64,000 bases of DNA from Rhodobiaceae bacterium (GCA_003330885.1 CP030277.1:2418001-2482000), one strand, 5' to 3'; counted from the first letter of the stretch, positions 1 through 9,490 are shown. Notes: generated from the letters alone by a model not told the origin. Translations and numbers: made by a program.

Positions 1-991
1 GTTTGAAGACAGCCTCCTTCTCGGGGTCATAAACAAAGACAGGCGCCTTATTCTGCTCCCTAGATTGCACCCCTTGAGCACCAAGGTCGGCATCCTTGAT
101 AGAGATCGCGGTCAACGGAATAAGAAATGCTTCCCGCCCGTTCAGGTAGGACTGGAAGTTGAACGTCACTTTCGCCGTCATGCCGGTTCGAATATCCGCC
201 TCGCGAAGCTCCACAAGAGCCACCTTCACAGCGAAAGCGTTTCCGGCTTCCGCACGAGAGGCAATCTCTGAAACAGCGCCCCCAAAAAGCTCACCCTTCA
301 AGGTCGGAAAAGAGACCGAAACAGGCTGTCCATAATCCACTTCGCGGATGATGGTCTCAGGCACCAGGACTCGAACTTCCAGGTCTCCCGCTGACTGAAT
401 TTCAAAGAGCGTTGTCCCGACGGATACTTCCACAAAGGGGTCAATTTCCCGACTGGAGATCGTGCCCGCAAACGGTGCGGACAGGATGGTGCGATCCAGG
501 TCTTTTTGAGCACGTTCCACATCACTCGTTGAAACACTCACACTGGCGGCAGCTGCATCGTAGGCGGCCTGGGCACTGTCGACAGCGGCCTGCGTCACGA
601 AGCCTTTGTCGATGAGAGCAAGCTTGCGGTCCAGATCCTCTTTCGCTTCAGAGCGCTTCGCCCGCGCGCTGGTAAGCTGGGAGCGCGCGCTATCAAGCGC
701 AATCTGATAGTTGGTGCGATCCAGAAGTGCAAGCACCTGCCCCGCAACCACCGTCTCACCCACCGAGACATTCACTTCTGTCACCCGCCCGCCAACCTGG
801 AAACTGAGGGCTGAGCGATCCGACGCCTCGACGACGCCTGAAATGCTGCGCACCTGCCCGGTTGCCCGTTCGCTCACGGTCTCCAGTTTCACAACCGGCG
901 GTGGCGCGACAGGAGCCTCATCGACGTCTCCGTCACACCCCGCAACACCCAGTGACACCATAATCGGAAGGAGAAGTGACCAGCTTCGCAT
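1..991 (-). CDS. RND efflux periplasmic adaptor lipoprotein (membrane fusion protein), 3' end cut by window edge
   Basis: It reads from an ATG at 991 to the window edge, about 330 codons without a stop. The N-terminus MRSWSLLLPIMVSLGVAGC is a lipoprotein signal with a lipobox ending at Cys19. A proline-rich linker follows, then a biotinyl-lipoyl-like half (FQVGGRVTEVNVSVGE), a helical stretch, and a beta-barrel part near the edge (APVFVYDPEKEAVFK). Such adaptors bridge an inner-membrane RND pump and an outer-membrane channel. The pump gene would lie beyond position 1. The gene is divergent from the MFS gene at 1201 across about 210 bp. The family call is firm; the substrate is unknown. Confidence 0.88.
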   Translation of the reverse strand, partial: MRSWSLLLPIMVSLGVAGCDGDVDEAPVAPPPVVKLETVSERATGQVRSISGVVEASDRSALSFQVGGRVTEVNVSVGETVVAGQVLALLDRTNYQIALDSARSQLTSARAKRSEAKEDLDRKLALIDKGFVTQAAVDSAQAAYDAAAASVSVSTSDVERAQKDLDRTILSAPFAGTISSREIDPFVEVSVGTTLFEIQSAGDLEVRVLVPETIIREVDYGQPVSVSFPTLKGELFGGAVSEIASRAEAGNAFAVKVALVELREADIRTGMTAKVTFNFQSYLNGREAFLIPLTAISIKDADLGAQGVQSREQNKAPVFVYDPEKEAVFK

Positions 992-1200
992 CGCATACCC
1001 TCGTTTGCGCCCGCAGATTCGCAAGGCTTAGACTGAAAGGACTGTGACTCGTGACTAACCAGGGTACAAGCACTCAATCTACAGGGGGATAAAGTTTTGC
1101 CCGAAATTTCAGAGTTTCAAAAACAGCGCCTATAGTGGAATTTCAAACATTCAACCTCATTCACTTTTGACCGTCCCCGAAGACGGCCAACGGAGTTTTT

Positions 1201-2484
1201 TTGACCTCAGCCGCCCCCCAAAAATCCCTCGCAGAAGCTGAAAAAGAGTTCGACGAGCAAGTTCGGCGCGATCTACCTCGAAACTACGCCGTCAACATGG
1301 TCCACGGCCTTTTAGGACAGACCGGTTTCCGGCTGGTTCAGGCGCCGACCTTTGTACCCGCCTTTATTTACATCCTCTCCGGATCTGAACTGGCGGTAGG
1401 TCTCGCCCTCGCCGCTCAACATTTTGGCGCGGCCAGTTCATCCCTTTTGGGTGCTACCCTTATCGAGCATCGCAAGAAGGTCATCCCCATCGGCTTTGTC
1501 ATCGGCGGCCTTATGCGCATCCAGGTGCTGGGTTTGGCACTCGCAGGCCTCTTTTTGGATGGTGAAGTCGCCTTGATCGCGGCTTGTCTCTTCCTATGTC
1601 TTTTCGGGTTTTTCAACGGCATGCAGGCGGTTGTTTTCAACTACATGATGTCAAAAGTCATCCCGGTGAACCTGCGCGGGCGTCTAACCGGCTTGCGCAA
1701 TTTCATGGCGGGCCTCACAGCCTCTGGCGTTGCCTATCTGGGCGGTCAATATTTCATCGAAACAAACGCGCTTGGAAATGGCTATTCTGCGACTTTCCTG
1801 ACGGCGTTCATTCTGACCAGTGTTGGGCTCGGTCTCTTGGCTTTTATCAAAGAGCCCATACCGCCAGTGATCCGCGCACAGGCAAGTTTCTTTGGCCGCA
1901 TGAAAGAACTTCCAGCGCTCCTCCGCGCCGACCCCGGCTTCACAAGGTTTTTCATTGCGCGATCTCTGGGCGCACTCGGCACCATCGCTGTGCCTTTCTA
2001 TGTCCTGTATGCCGGTGAAGTTGTGGGCCTGAGCGGGACCAATCTCGGCATTCTTTCTCTTGCCTTTTTGCTGAGCCAAACGGCCACAAATCTCGGATGG
2101 GGGGCGCTTGCAGACAAGACCGGCAACCGTTTCGTCTTCATGGCGACTCTTGTCACCTGGATCCTGTCGACTGTGTTGCTCTTCTTTGCGACAGACATAA
2201 TCCTGCTTGGGTTGGTGTTCGCAGGGCTTGGAGCAGGGCTGGGCGGCTTCCAGATTTCTTCGCAAAACATGGTGTTGGAGTTTGGTGACCGACAGGACCT
2301 GCCCATGCGGATTGCCATCTCCAACATGGGCAATTCCTTCATGATGGGGCTCGGGCCCCTCATGGGTGGTTTCGTGGCCCTTTGGTTTTCCTACACGGCT
2401 GTTTTCTGGTGCGCCATGGCCTTCATGTGCATCGCATTGCTGATGGTTGCCCTGCTGATAGACGAACCAAGAAACCGTACCTAA
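1201..2484 (+). CDS. MFS transporter
   Basis: A 427-residue hydrophobic protein with about 12 predicted membrane segments and a soluble N-terminal stretch of about 35 residues. The arrangement (two six-helix halves, with a charged loop near residues 210-240 containing FFGRMKELPALLRADPGF) is typical of the major facilitator superfamily. The start is TTG at 1201, chosen because GGAG at 1192-1195 precedes it at a suitable distance and no better ATG lies upstream. It is convergent with the dipeptidase gene, with only 12 bp between the stops. The substrate cannot be told. Confidence 0.85.
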   Translation: MTSAAPQKSLAEAEKEFDEQVRRDLPRNYAVNMVHGLLGQTGFRLVQAPTFVPAFIYILSGSELAVGLALAAQHFGAASSSLLGATLIEHRKKVIPIGFVIGGLMRIQVLGLALAGLFLDGEVALIAACLFLCLFGFFNGMQAVVFNYMMSKVIPVNLRGRLTGLRNFMAGLTASGVAYLGGQYFIETNALGNGYSATFLTAFILTSVGLGLLAFIKEPIPPVIRAQASFFGRMKELPALLRADPGFTRFFIARSLGALGTIAVPFYVLYAGEVVGLSGTNLGILSLAFLLSQTATNLGWGALADKTGNRFVFMATLVTWILSTVLLFFATDIILLGLVFAGLGAGLGGFQISSQNMVLEFGDRQDLPMRIAISNMGNSFMMGLGPLMGGFVALWFSYTAVFWCAMAFMCIALLMVALLIDEPRNRT

Positions 2485-2496
2485 GAGACACCAAGA

Positions 2497-3765
2497 CTAG
2501 TTTGCAGCACCGCCCTGAAGACGCGCCGCAACCCCGTCGACTTCCGTCCAGACCCGCAGGAAATTGCCACTCCAGAGTTTCTCAATCTCCTCATAGGTGT
2601 AGCCGCGCTTGAGGAGCTCTGCGGTGACATTCCCCGTCTCGGACGCATCGTCCCAACCAACCACACCACCGCCGCCATCAAAGTCCGATGAGATGCCCAC
2701 ATGGTCGATGCCCATCACTTTGATGGCATGGTCAATGTGATCAACAAATTGCGCAAGCGTCGCCCGCGGATAAAGCCGATTGATCTCCGCCATCCCTTCG
2801 CGGAATTCCGGCAGCTTGCCATGAGCGAGATAGCTGAAGCGCGGCGCCCCCTGCTCTTGAGCAATGCGATTGCGCAGGGCCATGCCGGCAGCGGTCCGGC
2901 CTGGGTCTGCCTTCACATAGGTTGAGAAGGCAACGATCTGTGCAATGCCGCCTTTGGCAGCAAGGGCGCGCATCTGATCATCAGTCAGGTTTCGTGGGTG
3001 ATTTGCCAATGTCATAGTCGATGAATGAGAGGCAATAACGGGAGCCTCGGACAATTCAACTGCCTGCATCATGGCGTCGTGAGAAGCATGAGAGATATCG
3101 ACCATCATGCCAAGGCGGTTCATTTCTTTCACCACCTCACGACCGAAGTCGCTCAAGCCCCCATGCTCTGCAGGCGCATCGCCTAAATCGATGCGCGGCA
3201 TGGAGCTGTCCGCAATATCATTATGACCGACATGACCGAGCGACATATAGCGCGCGCCGCGATCATAATATTCTTCAACCAGCGACAGGTCTTTCCCGAT
3301 CACATAGCCATTCTCAATCCCGATCATGGCGACCTTCCGACCCGACCCGTGAATATCGACCACATCTGCTGGCGTCGAGGCGAGACCGATACGGCTCGGA
3401 TAAAGCGCATCCGTCATTGCGTGAATAGCGTTGAATTTAACAAGAGCAGCCTCTCTGGCAGCCGCATAATTTTCTTCTGTCCGCGCCGTCTGCCCCACAT
3501 AGACGATGAAGAAAGCTGCATCAAGACCACCGCGCTCCATTTTGGGCAGGTCCACCTGAAGCTGTGTTTCCAGACCAGGGTCAACTTCCGGCATGGTTGT
3601 ATAGGTCGGCGGAATATCAACATGCGTGTCCAGCGTAAGGACAGGGCCATGCACCCTTGAAAACCCTCTAGTCTCCCCTGCTTCCTCCACCAATTCAAAG
3701 GCCAACCAGCCCAGACCGACCAGAACGGCAAACACAGCGATGATCAGAAAAATGGGTCGTGACAT
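2497..3765 (-). CDS. Membrane-anchored dipeptidase, peptidase family M19
   Basis: This family are zinc enzymes that cleave dipeptides or related amide bonds. An N-terminal membrane anchor (MSRPIFLIIAVFAVLVGLG) precedes a TIM-barrel domain. M19 signatures are visible: DTHVDIPP (first metal His and Asp), GIENGYVIG (bridging Glu region), the His-rich SLGHVGHNDIADSS, DISHASHD, IASHSS and GIDHVGISSDFDGGG. The start at 3765 is chosen because AGGAG lies about 10 nt upstream; a longer reading from 3834 has no ribosome site. The catalytic domain probably faces the periplasm. Cellular substrate unknown. Confidence 0.9.
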   Translation of the reverse strand: MSRPIFLIIAVFAVLVGLGWLAFELVEEAGETRGFSRVHGPVLTLDTHVDIPPTYTTMPEVDPGLETQLQVDLPKMERGGLDAAFFIVYVGQTARTEENYAAAREAALVKFNAIHAMTDALYPSRIGLASTPADVVDIHGSGRKVAMIGIENGYVIGKDLSLVEEYYDRGARYMSLGHVGHNDIADSSMPRIDLGDAPAEHGGLSDFGREVVKEMNRLGMMVDISHASHDAMMQAVELSEAPVIASHSSTMTLANHPRNLTDDQMRALAAKGGIAQIVAFSTYVKADPGRTAAGMALRNRIAQEQGAPRFSYLAHGKLPEFREGMAEINRLYPRATLAQFVDHIDHAIKVMGIDHVGISSDFDGGGGVVGWDDASETGNVTAELLKRGYTYEEIEKLWSGNFLRVWTEVDGVAARLQGGAAN

Positions 3766-3893
3766 GGGATTTCGTCTCCTGTTTTCGGGACGCTGGCACA
3801 GCCATCTACGTCTTGCAAGAGGTTCCGCAAGCAACAGTCTTGTAAGTCACTGTGGCCACCCTACATTGGGCTGAACTAAAAGGGAGAGATCAC

Positions 3894-4637
3894 ATGACCG
3901 CAGAAAACGCAGTTCAAAGCCTCAGTGTCATCATCGGCGTCGGCGCATCAAATGGTGTCGGCGGAGCCCTTGTGCATCGTTTTGCCAAAGGCGGCGCGCC
4001 GGTTCTGATCGTTGGACGCACAGCAGAGAAGATCGAAGCCGTTGCGAAGGAAGTGACGGCGAATGGCGGCACGGCCTATACGCAAGTCTGCGATGTCACA
4101 AGCCCCGATCAGGTCGCTACCCTTTTTGAAGTTGCCAAAGAGCACGGGCCCCTAGGCTCCGTACTCTACAATGCAGGCAATAATGCCATCATCCCCTTTG
4201 AAGATGTGACGCCAGAGCAGTTCGAGCAGTTTTGGCGGACAGGCGCCTATGGTGCGTTTCTGGTGGCTCAACAGGCCTTGAAGGTTATGGCTGAACAGGG
4301 ATCAGGGTCCTTCCTCGTCACCGGTGCATCAGCATCCATGCGTGGCAAACCCAATTTTGCGCATTTCTCCTCCGCCAAAGGGGCTCTCAGAAACCTCACC
4401 CAGTCCCTCGCACGGGACTACGGTCCGAAAGGCGTTCATGTCGGGCATGTCGTGATCGACGGCGTTGTGAACGGAGACATGGTCCGAAACCGCTTCGCTG
4501 ACTATCTGGACGCCAAAGGCAATAATGGCGCACTTGAACCAGATGCGATCGCCGAAGCCTTCTGGCAACTCCATGTTCAGCACCCAAGCGCCTGGACCCA
4601 TGAAATCGATCTGAGGCCGTTCAAAGAGGAGTGGTGA
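3894..4637 (+). CDS. Short-chain dehydrogenase/reductase family protein with Phe in place of the catalytic Tyr
   Basis: A 247-residue Rossmann protein. The cofactor loop is GVGASNGVGG (residues 15-24), GRT follows beta2 (suggesting an NADP-type site), and NAGNN is at 93-97. The active-site segment reads HFSSAK (157-162), so the usual Tyr of the YxxxK motif is Phe158 while Lys162 is kept. Classical SDR chemistry needs that Tyr, so the protein may be a non-classical enzyme or non-catalytic. The start at 3894 follows an AGGGAGAG ribosome site. It is convergent with the aldolase gene, with 9 bp between the stops. Confidence 0.88.
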   Translation: MTAENAVQSLSVIIGVGASNGVGGALVHRFAKGGAPVLIVGRTAEKIEAVAKEVTANGGTAYTQVCDVTSPDQVATLFEVAKEHGPLGSVLYNAGNNAIIPFEDVTPEQFEQFWRTGAYGAFLVAQQALKVMAEQGSGSFLVTGASASMRGKPNFAHFSSAKGALRNLTQSLARDYGPKGVHVGHVVIDGVVNGDMVRNRFADYLDAKGNNGALEPDAIAEAFWQLHVQHPSAWTHEIDLRPFKEEW

Positions 4638-4646
4638 GCCACCCGC

Positions 4647-5681
4647 TCACCGGGCACCACCAGCAATAGAGAGAAACTGCTCCACTTCCTCCGCTGAAGT
4701 GGAAAACGATGTGACCAGGCGCACAGCAATCCCGTCTGGTTCCCGCTCCCATGGGTAGTAGGCGGCACCTGCAGCAAGGAGTGCTTTGTGTGCTGGCTTG
4801 GGAAGAACGGCGAACACCTGGTTTGCTTGCACTGGATGCCGCAGCCGCGCTCCCGGCAGCTTGTCGATGCCCGCAGCCAGATGCCCAGCCATCTCGTTTG
4901 CATGCGCCGCCATGCCCAGCCATAGATCGTCTTTGAGGTAAGCGCTCATCTGGGCACCGAGAAACCTGCCCTTGGACAGGAGCTGACCAGCGCGCTTGCG
5001 CATGAAGGGGAGGTTTGTGGAGAGAGCTTCATCGAAAACGATCACAGCCTCCACGCCCATCGCACCATTCTTCGTCGCACCAAAAGAAAGCACATCCACG
5101 CCCGCCTTCCAGGTCATCTCAGCGGGGCTGCAGCCCAGTGACACCAACGCGTTGGCAAACCGCGCACCATCCATATGCACACGCAGTGAGTGCTTCTTTG
5201 CCAGCGCAGACAGCGCCTCAATCTCCGCGACTGAATAAACCGTCCCTGACTCCGTAACCTGTGACAGGCTGATCGCCTGAGCTTGCGGATGATGAACGAT
5301 CCCTTGAGTAAACCCTTCCAAGCCCTGCTCTATTGCCGCAGGAGTGAGCTTCCCATGCTCTCCGCCGAGCGGCAGCAATTTGGCCCCATGCATATAGAAC
5401 TCCGGAGCTCCACACTCGTCTGTATGAACATGAGCGCGCTCATGCACAAAGACTGCGCCATGTGGCTGCGTGATCGCGGCAAGGTTGAGCGCATTGGCGG
5501 CAGTCCCAGTCGCCACCAAAAAGGCAGATACGTCTCTCTCAAAAATCTCGGAGAGGCGTTCACACGCCTCCTGCGTGAACTCATCCGCCCCATATCCCGG
5601 AGCCGCCCCCTCATTTGCAACACCCAGCGCAGACATAATCTCCAGCGCAACGCCGCTGCCATTATCACTCGCAAATTTCAT
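4647..5681 (-). CDS. ltaE: Low-specificity L-threonine aldolase family protein
   Basis: A PLP-dependent fold-type I enzyme of 344 residues, the normal length. The family cleaves L-threonine or L-allo-threonine to glycine and acetaldehyde. Visible signatures are the N-terminal FASDNGSG, the GTAANAL phosphate and ring region, HMDGARFANA (Asp contacting the pyridine nitrogen) and SFGATKNG with the Schiff-base Lys. It is divergent from the truncated haemoglobin gene at 5771 across about 90 bp. The family is firm; stereospecificity cannot be read from the sequence. Confidence 0.88.
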   Translation of the reverse strand: MKFASDNGSGVALEIMSALGVANEGAAPGYGADEFTQEACERLSEIFERDVSAFLVATGTAANALNLAAITQPHGAVFVHERAHVHTDECGAPEFYMHGAKLLPLGGEHGKLTPAAIEQGLEGFTQGIVHHPQAQAISLSQVTESGTVYSVAEIEALSALAKKHSLRVHMDGARFANALVSLGCSPAEMTWKAGVDVLSFGATKNGAMGVEAVIVFDEALSTNLPFMRKRAGQLLSKGRFLGAQMSAYLKDDLWLGMAAHANEMAGHLAAGIDKLPGARLRHPVQANQVFAVLPKPAHKALLAAGAAYYPWEREPDGIAVRLVTSFSTSAEEVEQFLSIAGGAR

Positions 5682-5770
5682 GAAATTCCCCTGAGACGAC
5701 CCGCCACATGCAATGAAACTGATTAATCTCTATATGCTAATGGTCGTTCCGTCTTCAGGAAAACAAGCCC

Positions 5771-6205
5771 ATGTCCGAGCACCGAAAACCGTTTCGAGAG
5801 CCTCTCCACCCCTCAATCAACGAGGCGCTGATTGAGGAGCTCGTACGCACGTTTTACGCGAAAATCCGTGCCGACAAGGAACTCGGGCCGATTTTTGGGA
5901 ATGTGATCACGGGAGACTGGGAGCCTCATCTTCAAAAGATGTTCTCCTTCTGGTCATCCCTGACCATGCTGACCGGTCGCTACAAAGGCCAGCCCATGGT
6001 CGCCCACATGAAACTCAAAATGGTTGAGCCTCAACATTTCGACAGATGGCTTTCCCTGTTTCGCGAAACAGCAGGCGAGGTCTGCCCTCCCCCGGCTGCC
6101 GCAATCTTCATTGACAAGGCAGAACGCGTCGCTGAAAGCCTGAGGCTCGGCATGTTCTTCAAGCCCGAGGAAGCGGCAGCAAAAAATTCGCTGCCGCCTG
6201 CATAA
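5771..6205 (+). CDS. Group III truncated haemoglobin
   Basis: A 144-residue globin of the 2-on-2 type. Features typical of group III are the FYAKIRADKELGPIF segment (A-B helices with the B10 Tyr region), the long WEPHLQKMFSFWSS helix, KGQPMVAHMKL (E7-F region with the likely proximal His) and HFDRWLSLF (G helix with Trp). Such proteins bind oxygen, NO or ligands at haem and are often linked to redox or NO stress; the role here is inferred. It stands alone between a divergent aldolase gene and a convergent MAPEG gene. Confidence 0.9.
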   Translation: MSEHRKPFREPLHPSINEALIEELVRTFYAKIRADKELGPIFGNVITGDWEPHLQKMFSFWSSLTMLTGRYKGQPMVAHMKLKMVEPQHFDRWLSLFRETAGEVCPPPAAAIFIDKAERVAESLRLGMFFKPEEAAAKNSLPPA

Positions 6206-6220
6206 GCTTGCGTGGCGCAA

Positions 6221-6619
6221 TCAAACAGCGTTTGCAAAGATCATCAGACCATAGACTGCAAAAGCCGCCATTGAGATGGTGGTGAATGCCATGCCTGCCG
6301 CGCGTCCAGCGCCCACACCACCGCCCGATCCCACAAAGTTGGCGGCGTGGATCAAACGTCCAAGAACCAGGCTCGCACCACCAGCAAGCATGAGCCAGGA
6401 AGGCGCCCCAGCCAGTTCCGCGAGTGCCATGGCGATCAAGACGATTGGCACGGTTTCCGTGAAATTGCCGTGGGCACGCATGCGCCGCAGCAATACATCG
6501 TCATCACCATGCATAAAATTGATGCCAACCTTGCCACGATAGACGCCCACCAGGGTGGTCAGGGCAATCTGAATGAAGATCAACACGCCTGCGAACAGAG
6601 CTGTGAGGTGAAGGGTCAT
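6221..6619 (-). CDS. MAPEG family membrane protein
   Basis: A 132-residue integral membrane protein with four predicted helices, the size and layout of MAPEG (membrane-associated eicosanoid/glutathione metabolism) proteins. The helix 2 region RMRAHGNFTETVPI is the family glutathione-contact segment (usually R-x-H-x-N-x-x-E). The start at 6619 has AGGAG upstream; a 12-residue longer reading has none. Members are often glutathione transferases or of unknown function. It lies in the same direction as the VOC gene upstream, about 70 bp apart. Confidence 0.87.
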   Translation of the reverse strand: MTLHLTALFAGVLIFIQIALTTLVGVYRGKVGINFMHGDDDVLLRRMRAHGNFTETVPIVLIAMALAELAGAPSWLMLAGGASLVLGRLIHAANFVGSGGGVGAGRAAGMAFTTISMAAFAVYGLMIFANAV

Positions 6620-6691
6620 AGCAATCTCCTGAGCTGCAGATAGACGCAGGCACACAAACGTGCCCGCCCTTGGTGGAAAACCATGAGCCCC

Positions 6692-7078
6692 TCAGGCCTG
6701 AGGGGCTTCATAGGAGATGAACGCAATGCTCGCGCCAAACGGATCGCGGATTGTCGCCATACGCCCGACACCTGGTGCGTCCGCAGGTGCACTCACCTCC
6801 TCCGCCCCAGCTTTCACCGCCGCGTTGAAACGCTGATCCACATCATCAACCGTAATGTAGACAACCCAGACCGGATCATTGGACGGTGTGTTAGGAATGC
6901 CGCCGATCGGACCTTCACCGACCATGATGCCCGGATAGCTTGAGCCGTCCTGCATCGGCATGTCGACCACATTCCATCCAAGCACGCCTTCATAGAACTT
7001 CCGCGCTGCCGCAGGGTCAGTGCTGTTATGGGCAATCCAACTTGGCATGCCGTGGGTTGTTGTGGGGTTCGTTGTCAT
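6692..7078 (-). CDS. VOC (glyoxalase/bleomycin-resistance fold) family protein
   Basis: A 128-residue protein made of two beta-alpha-beta-beta-beta modules. PSWIAHNSTDPAAARKFYEG opens module one; TVDDVDQRFNAAVKAGAEEV and ATIRDPFGASIAFI close module two. This is the common VOC domain near-duplicate of the glyoxalase I fold. The reaction is unknown. It sits just downstream of, and in the same direction as, the ECF sigma factor and YCII genes, and may belong to their transcription unit. Confidence 0.85.
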   Translation of the reverse strand: MTTNPTTTHGMPSWIAHNSTDPAAARKFYEGVLGWNVVDMPMQDGSSYPGIMVGEGPIGGIPNTPSNDPVWVVYITVDDVDQRFNAAVKAGAEEVSAPADAPGVGRMATIRDPFGASIAFISYEAPQA

Positions 7079-7159
7079 GTCTCTCTCCCTTGTTCGTTTC
7101 GAGCAAGTGCCCGATCACCCCAAGGACGCGTGGAGAAAGCCCAACCCGACAAGCACGAC

Positions 7160-8401
7160 TTACTTTTTGAGAGAGGAAAGACGGCCTTGAATATAGTCCC
7201 GTTCCGCATCTGACGGCCCAAGCATAAGCGCCTTTTCATACGCCTCTCGGGCGGCTGCCTCCTCACCCAATTCGGCGCAAAGCGCGCCACGGGTTGAGTG
7301 AAAATAGAGGTAGTTCTGTAGATCCGCCTCGATAGGCTCCATGCCTTTAAGCGCCTCTGCTGCACCTTTCACTTTAGACGCAGCGACCAATCTGTTGAGG
7401 GTCACCACCGGCGAGGGCTGCACCTGTTCCAAGGCTCGGTAGAGGCGTTCAATCTCCGACCAGTCCGTCTCTTCTGCATTTGGCGCGGCACAATGAACCG
7501 CGGCAATTGCCGCCTGAATCTGAAAAGCGCCGGGACGGCCACGACGCAGTGCCTTTTCCACCAAAACCTGACCCTCGGCAATTGCGGATCGATCCCAAAG
7601 ACTGCGGTCCTGTTCATCCAGAGGTACAAGCGTCTCAGACACATCCTGCCGGGCGGAACTGCGCGCATGGTGCAAAAGACAGAGCGCGAGCAACCCCATC
7701 ACTTCTGGTTGCGCTGGGAAGAGCTGCAGAAGGAGTCGCGTAAGGCGGATCGCTTCTTGGCAAAGCGCATGTCGAATGTGGTCTGGGCCACCATGGGAAG
7801 AATATCCCTCATTAAACAAGAGGTAGAGCATCACCAGAACGGCGTTTAACCGTTTCGCCCGCTCCTGCGGAGATGGCGTTTCAAGTGTCGCAGCCACAAC
7901 CGCGGCCTTTTTCTTGGCCCGCGTAATGCGCTGTTCCATGGACTTCGGTTTCACGAGAAAGGCCCGCGCGATTTCCTCAACTGAAAAGCCGACAACCACT
8001 TTCAGCGCAAGGGCCAACTGATCCTGAACCGATAGCTCATCATGGCAGCACATGAAAAGAAGCCGGAGCACATCGTCCCGATAGTCAGACATATCAATCG
8101 CTTCTGCATAATCAGCTTCAACGTCGACCAGTTCGGCCTCAATCCCGCTCTCTTCAACCACGTTCCGTTCTGTCTCGCGCCGACGAAGCGCGTCTATGCC
8201 GGCATTTCGGCCGACCAGGATGAGCCAGGCGGTGGGGTCTCTCGGCACTCCGTTGTTCGCCCATGACTTAATCGCCCGCATGCAGGCATCCTGATAGGCA
8301 TCCTCAGCCAGATCGACAGTTCTGAAATAGCGCGTGAGCGCCGCCATCGCACGGGGCCGCGCAGCGGTAAAGTGACGAGAGAGAGGTGATGACTTAGCCA
8401 T
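7160..8401 (-). CDS. ECF RNA polymerase sigma factor with C-terminal TPR-like extension (ECF42-type)
   Basis: A 413-residue sigma factor, about twice the length of a plain ECF sigma. Residues 1-90 carry region 2 (RAMAALTRYFRTVDLAEDAYQDA), about 105-165 carry region 4 (LALALKVVVGFSVEEIARAF), and the remaining 240 residues form a helical, TPR-like (DUF6596) domain containing LYLLFNEGY. Its ATG overlaps the stop of the YCII/DGPF gene by 8 bp. Sigma factors of this type are typically encoded beside DGPF proteins rather than anti-sigma factors, and the tail is thought to control them. The regulon is unknown. Confidence 0.9.
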   Translation of the reverse strand: MAKSSPLSRHFTAARPRAMAALTRYFRTVDLAEDAYQDACMRAIKSWANNGVPRDPTAWLILVGRNAGIDALRRRETERNVVEESGIEAELVDVEADYAEAIDMSDYRDDVLRLLFMCCHDELSVQDQLALALKVVVGFSVEEIARAFLVKPKSMEQRITRAKKKAAVVAATLETPSPQERAKRLNAVLVMLYLLFNEGYSSHGGPDHIRHALCQEAIRLTRLLLQLFPAQPEVMGLLALCLLHHARSSARQDVSETLVPLDEQDRSLWDRSAIAEGQVLVEKALRRGRPGAFQIQAAIAAVHCAAPNAEETDWSEIERLYRALEQVQPSPVVTLNRLVAASKVKGAAEALKGMEPIEADLQNYLYFHSTRGALCAELGEEAAAREAYEKALMLGPSDAERDYIQGRLSSLKK

Positions 8402-8771
8402 CTTCAGCAGCGATCACCTGCCCTGGGCCAAACCAGCTGATCGGCCTCACTTCGACAGATGCGATATCCAATGGCAACAGTTTTGCAGCCTCTATCGCTT
8501 CCTCAATCGTGTCGCACTCAATTGTGTAGAACCCGAGCAAATGTTCTTTCGTTTCAACAAAAGGGCCATCAGTCACAACCGGCACGCCCCCTTGTTCCCG
8601 CAAAGTCACCGCTGTTGCTGTCGCATGGAGCTTGGCCGCCGGACCGTTTTGCTTCTCCTCAGCGAGACGGTCCTGAAGGGCATAGTGCTTACTCATGACC
8701 GCTGCCTGCTCGTCCTCAGAAAGCTGATCGAACGTTCCGTCTTCCCCGAATATCAAAATTGAATACAGCAT
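8394..8771 (-). CDS. YCII-related (DGPF domain) protein
   Basis: A 125-residue protein of the YCII superfamily. The diagnostic stretch VVTDGPFVETKEHLLGFY contains the DGPF motif, followed by the acidic segment IECDTIEEAIEAAK. It is the first gene of the pair with the ECF sigma factor; the stop overlaps the sigma start by 8 bp, so the two are translated together. DGPF proteins are the conserved partners of ECF42-type sigma factors. Their exact job is not established. Confidence 0.9.
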   Translation of the reverse strand: MLYSILIFGEDGTFDQLSEDEQAAVMSKHYALQDRLAEEKQNGPAAKLHATATAVTLREQGGVPVVTDGPFVETKEHLLGFYTIECDTIEEAIEAAKLLPLDIASVEVRPISWFGPGQVIAAEDG

Positions 8772-8980
8772 GGTCCCTCCAAAATTGGCCAGTTCCTAGG
8801 ACGTGCGGACACGACGAAATCCGACATCACAGCAGATCGCACCGACAAGCTGGTCAAACATATGGCCTATTTTTGAAAAAGCTGAGCGTTTTCGCAGTTT
8901 TCAGCCTCATCCCAGAAATCGGCAAGATCTTAAGGGAAGGCAGCGCCACTTTTGGTCACAACACCAGAGGAGGTTTCCCG

Positions 8981-9481
8981 ATGTATCAACGCTTGCAATG
9001 GCTCGGCCCGCTCCTGGGGATGAGCTTGTTTTTTCTAAGCCCAGCCCAGGCGACATCACCCGACCAAGAAAAACTCGTCGGTCCCTGGGCAACACAAGGG
9101 TATGGCGCACAGGTTCTCATTACGCCATGTGGCAACGCAGGAGAGAAGCTGTGTGGGCAGATCATCTGGCTTTGGACGGACCGAGACGCCGAAGGGCGAT
9201 TGCTAACGGACAAACAAAACCCAACCGCTCATCTGCGTGATCGACCACTTATCGGCACACCCATATTTCGGAACTTCGCACGCCTTCGCGATGGTCGCTG
9301 GCAGGGCGAGGGAATTTACAACCCGGAAGATGGCAATACCTACGCAGCGTCGCTGACGGCCCGTGCGGATGGAACTCTGAACGTGACCGGCTGCGTGCTG
9401 GGTATCTTCTGTCAGACCCAGATCTGGCGGCGACCGCAATCCATCTGCCCCGCAACCATCACCCAAGCCCACAAGGATTAG
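8981..9481 (+). CDS. Secreted DUF2147 domain protein
   Basis: A 166-residue protein with a clear signal peptide (MYQRLQWLGPLLGMSLF, cleavage after PAQA). The mature part is the small beta-barrel-like DUF2147 domain: LVGPWATQGYGAQVLITPCG, LCGQIIWL, DRPLIGTPIF, YNPEDGNTY and CVLGIFCQTQIWRR with paired Cys. The start at 8981 is fixed by AGAGGAGG 8-15 nt upstream. Domain function is unknown; the protein is periplasmic or surface-exposed. It is followed after 9 bp by a methyltransferase gene in the same direction. Confidence 0.88.
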   Translation: MYQRLQWLGPLLGMSLFFLSPAQATSPDQEKLVGPWATQGYGAQVLITPCGNAGEKLCGQIIWLWTDRDAEGRLLTDKQNPTAHLRDRPLIGTPIFRNFARLRDGRWQGEGIYNPEDGNTYAASLTARADGTLNVTGCVLGIFCQTQIWRRPQSICPATITQAHKD

Positions 9482-9490
9482 GAGTATCGG

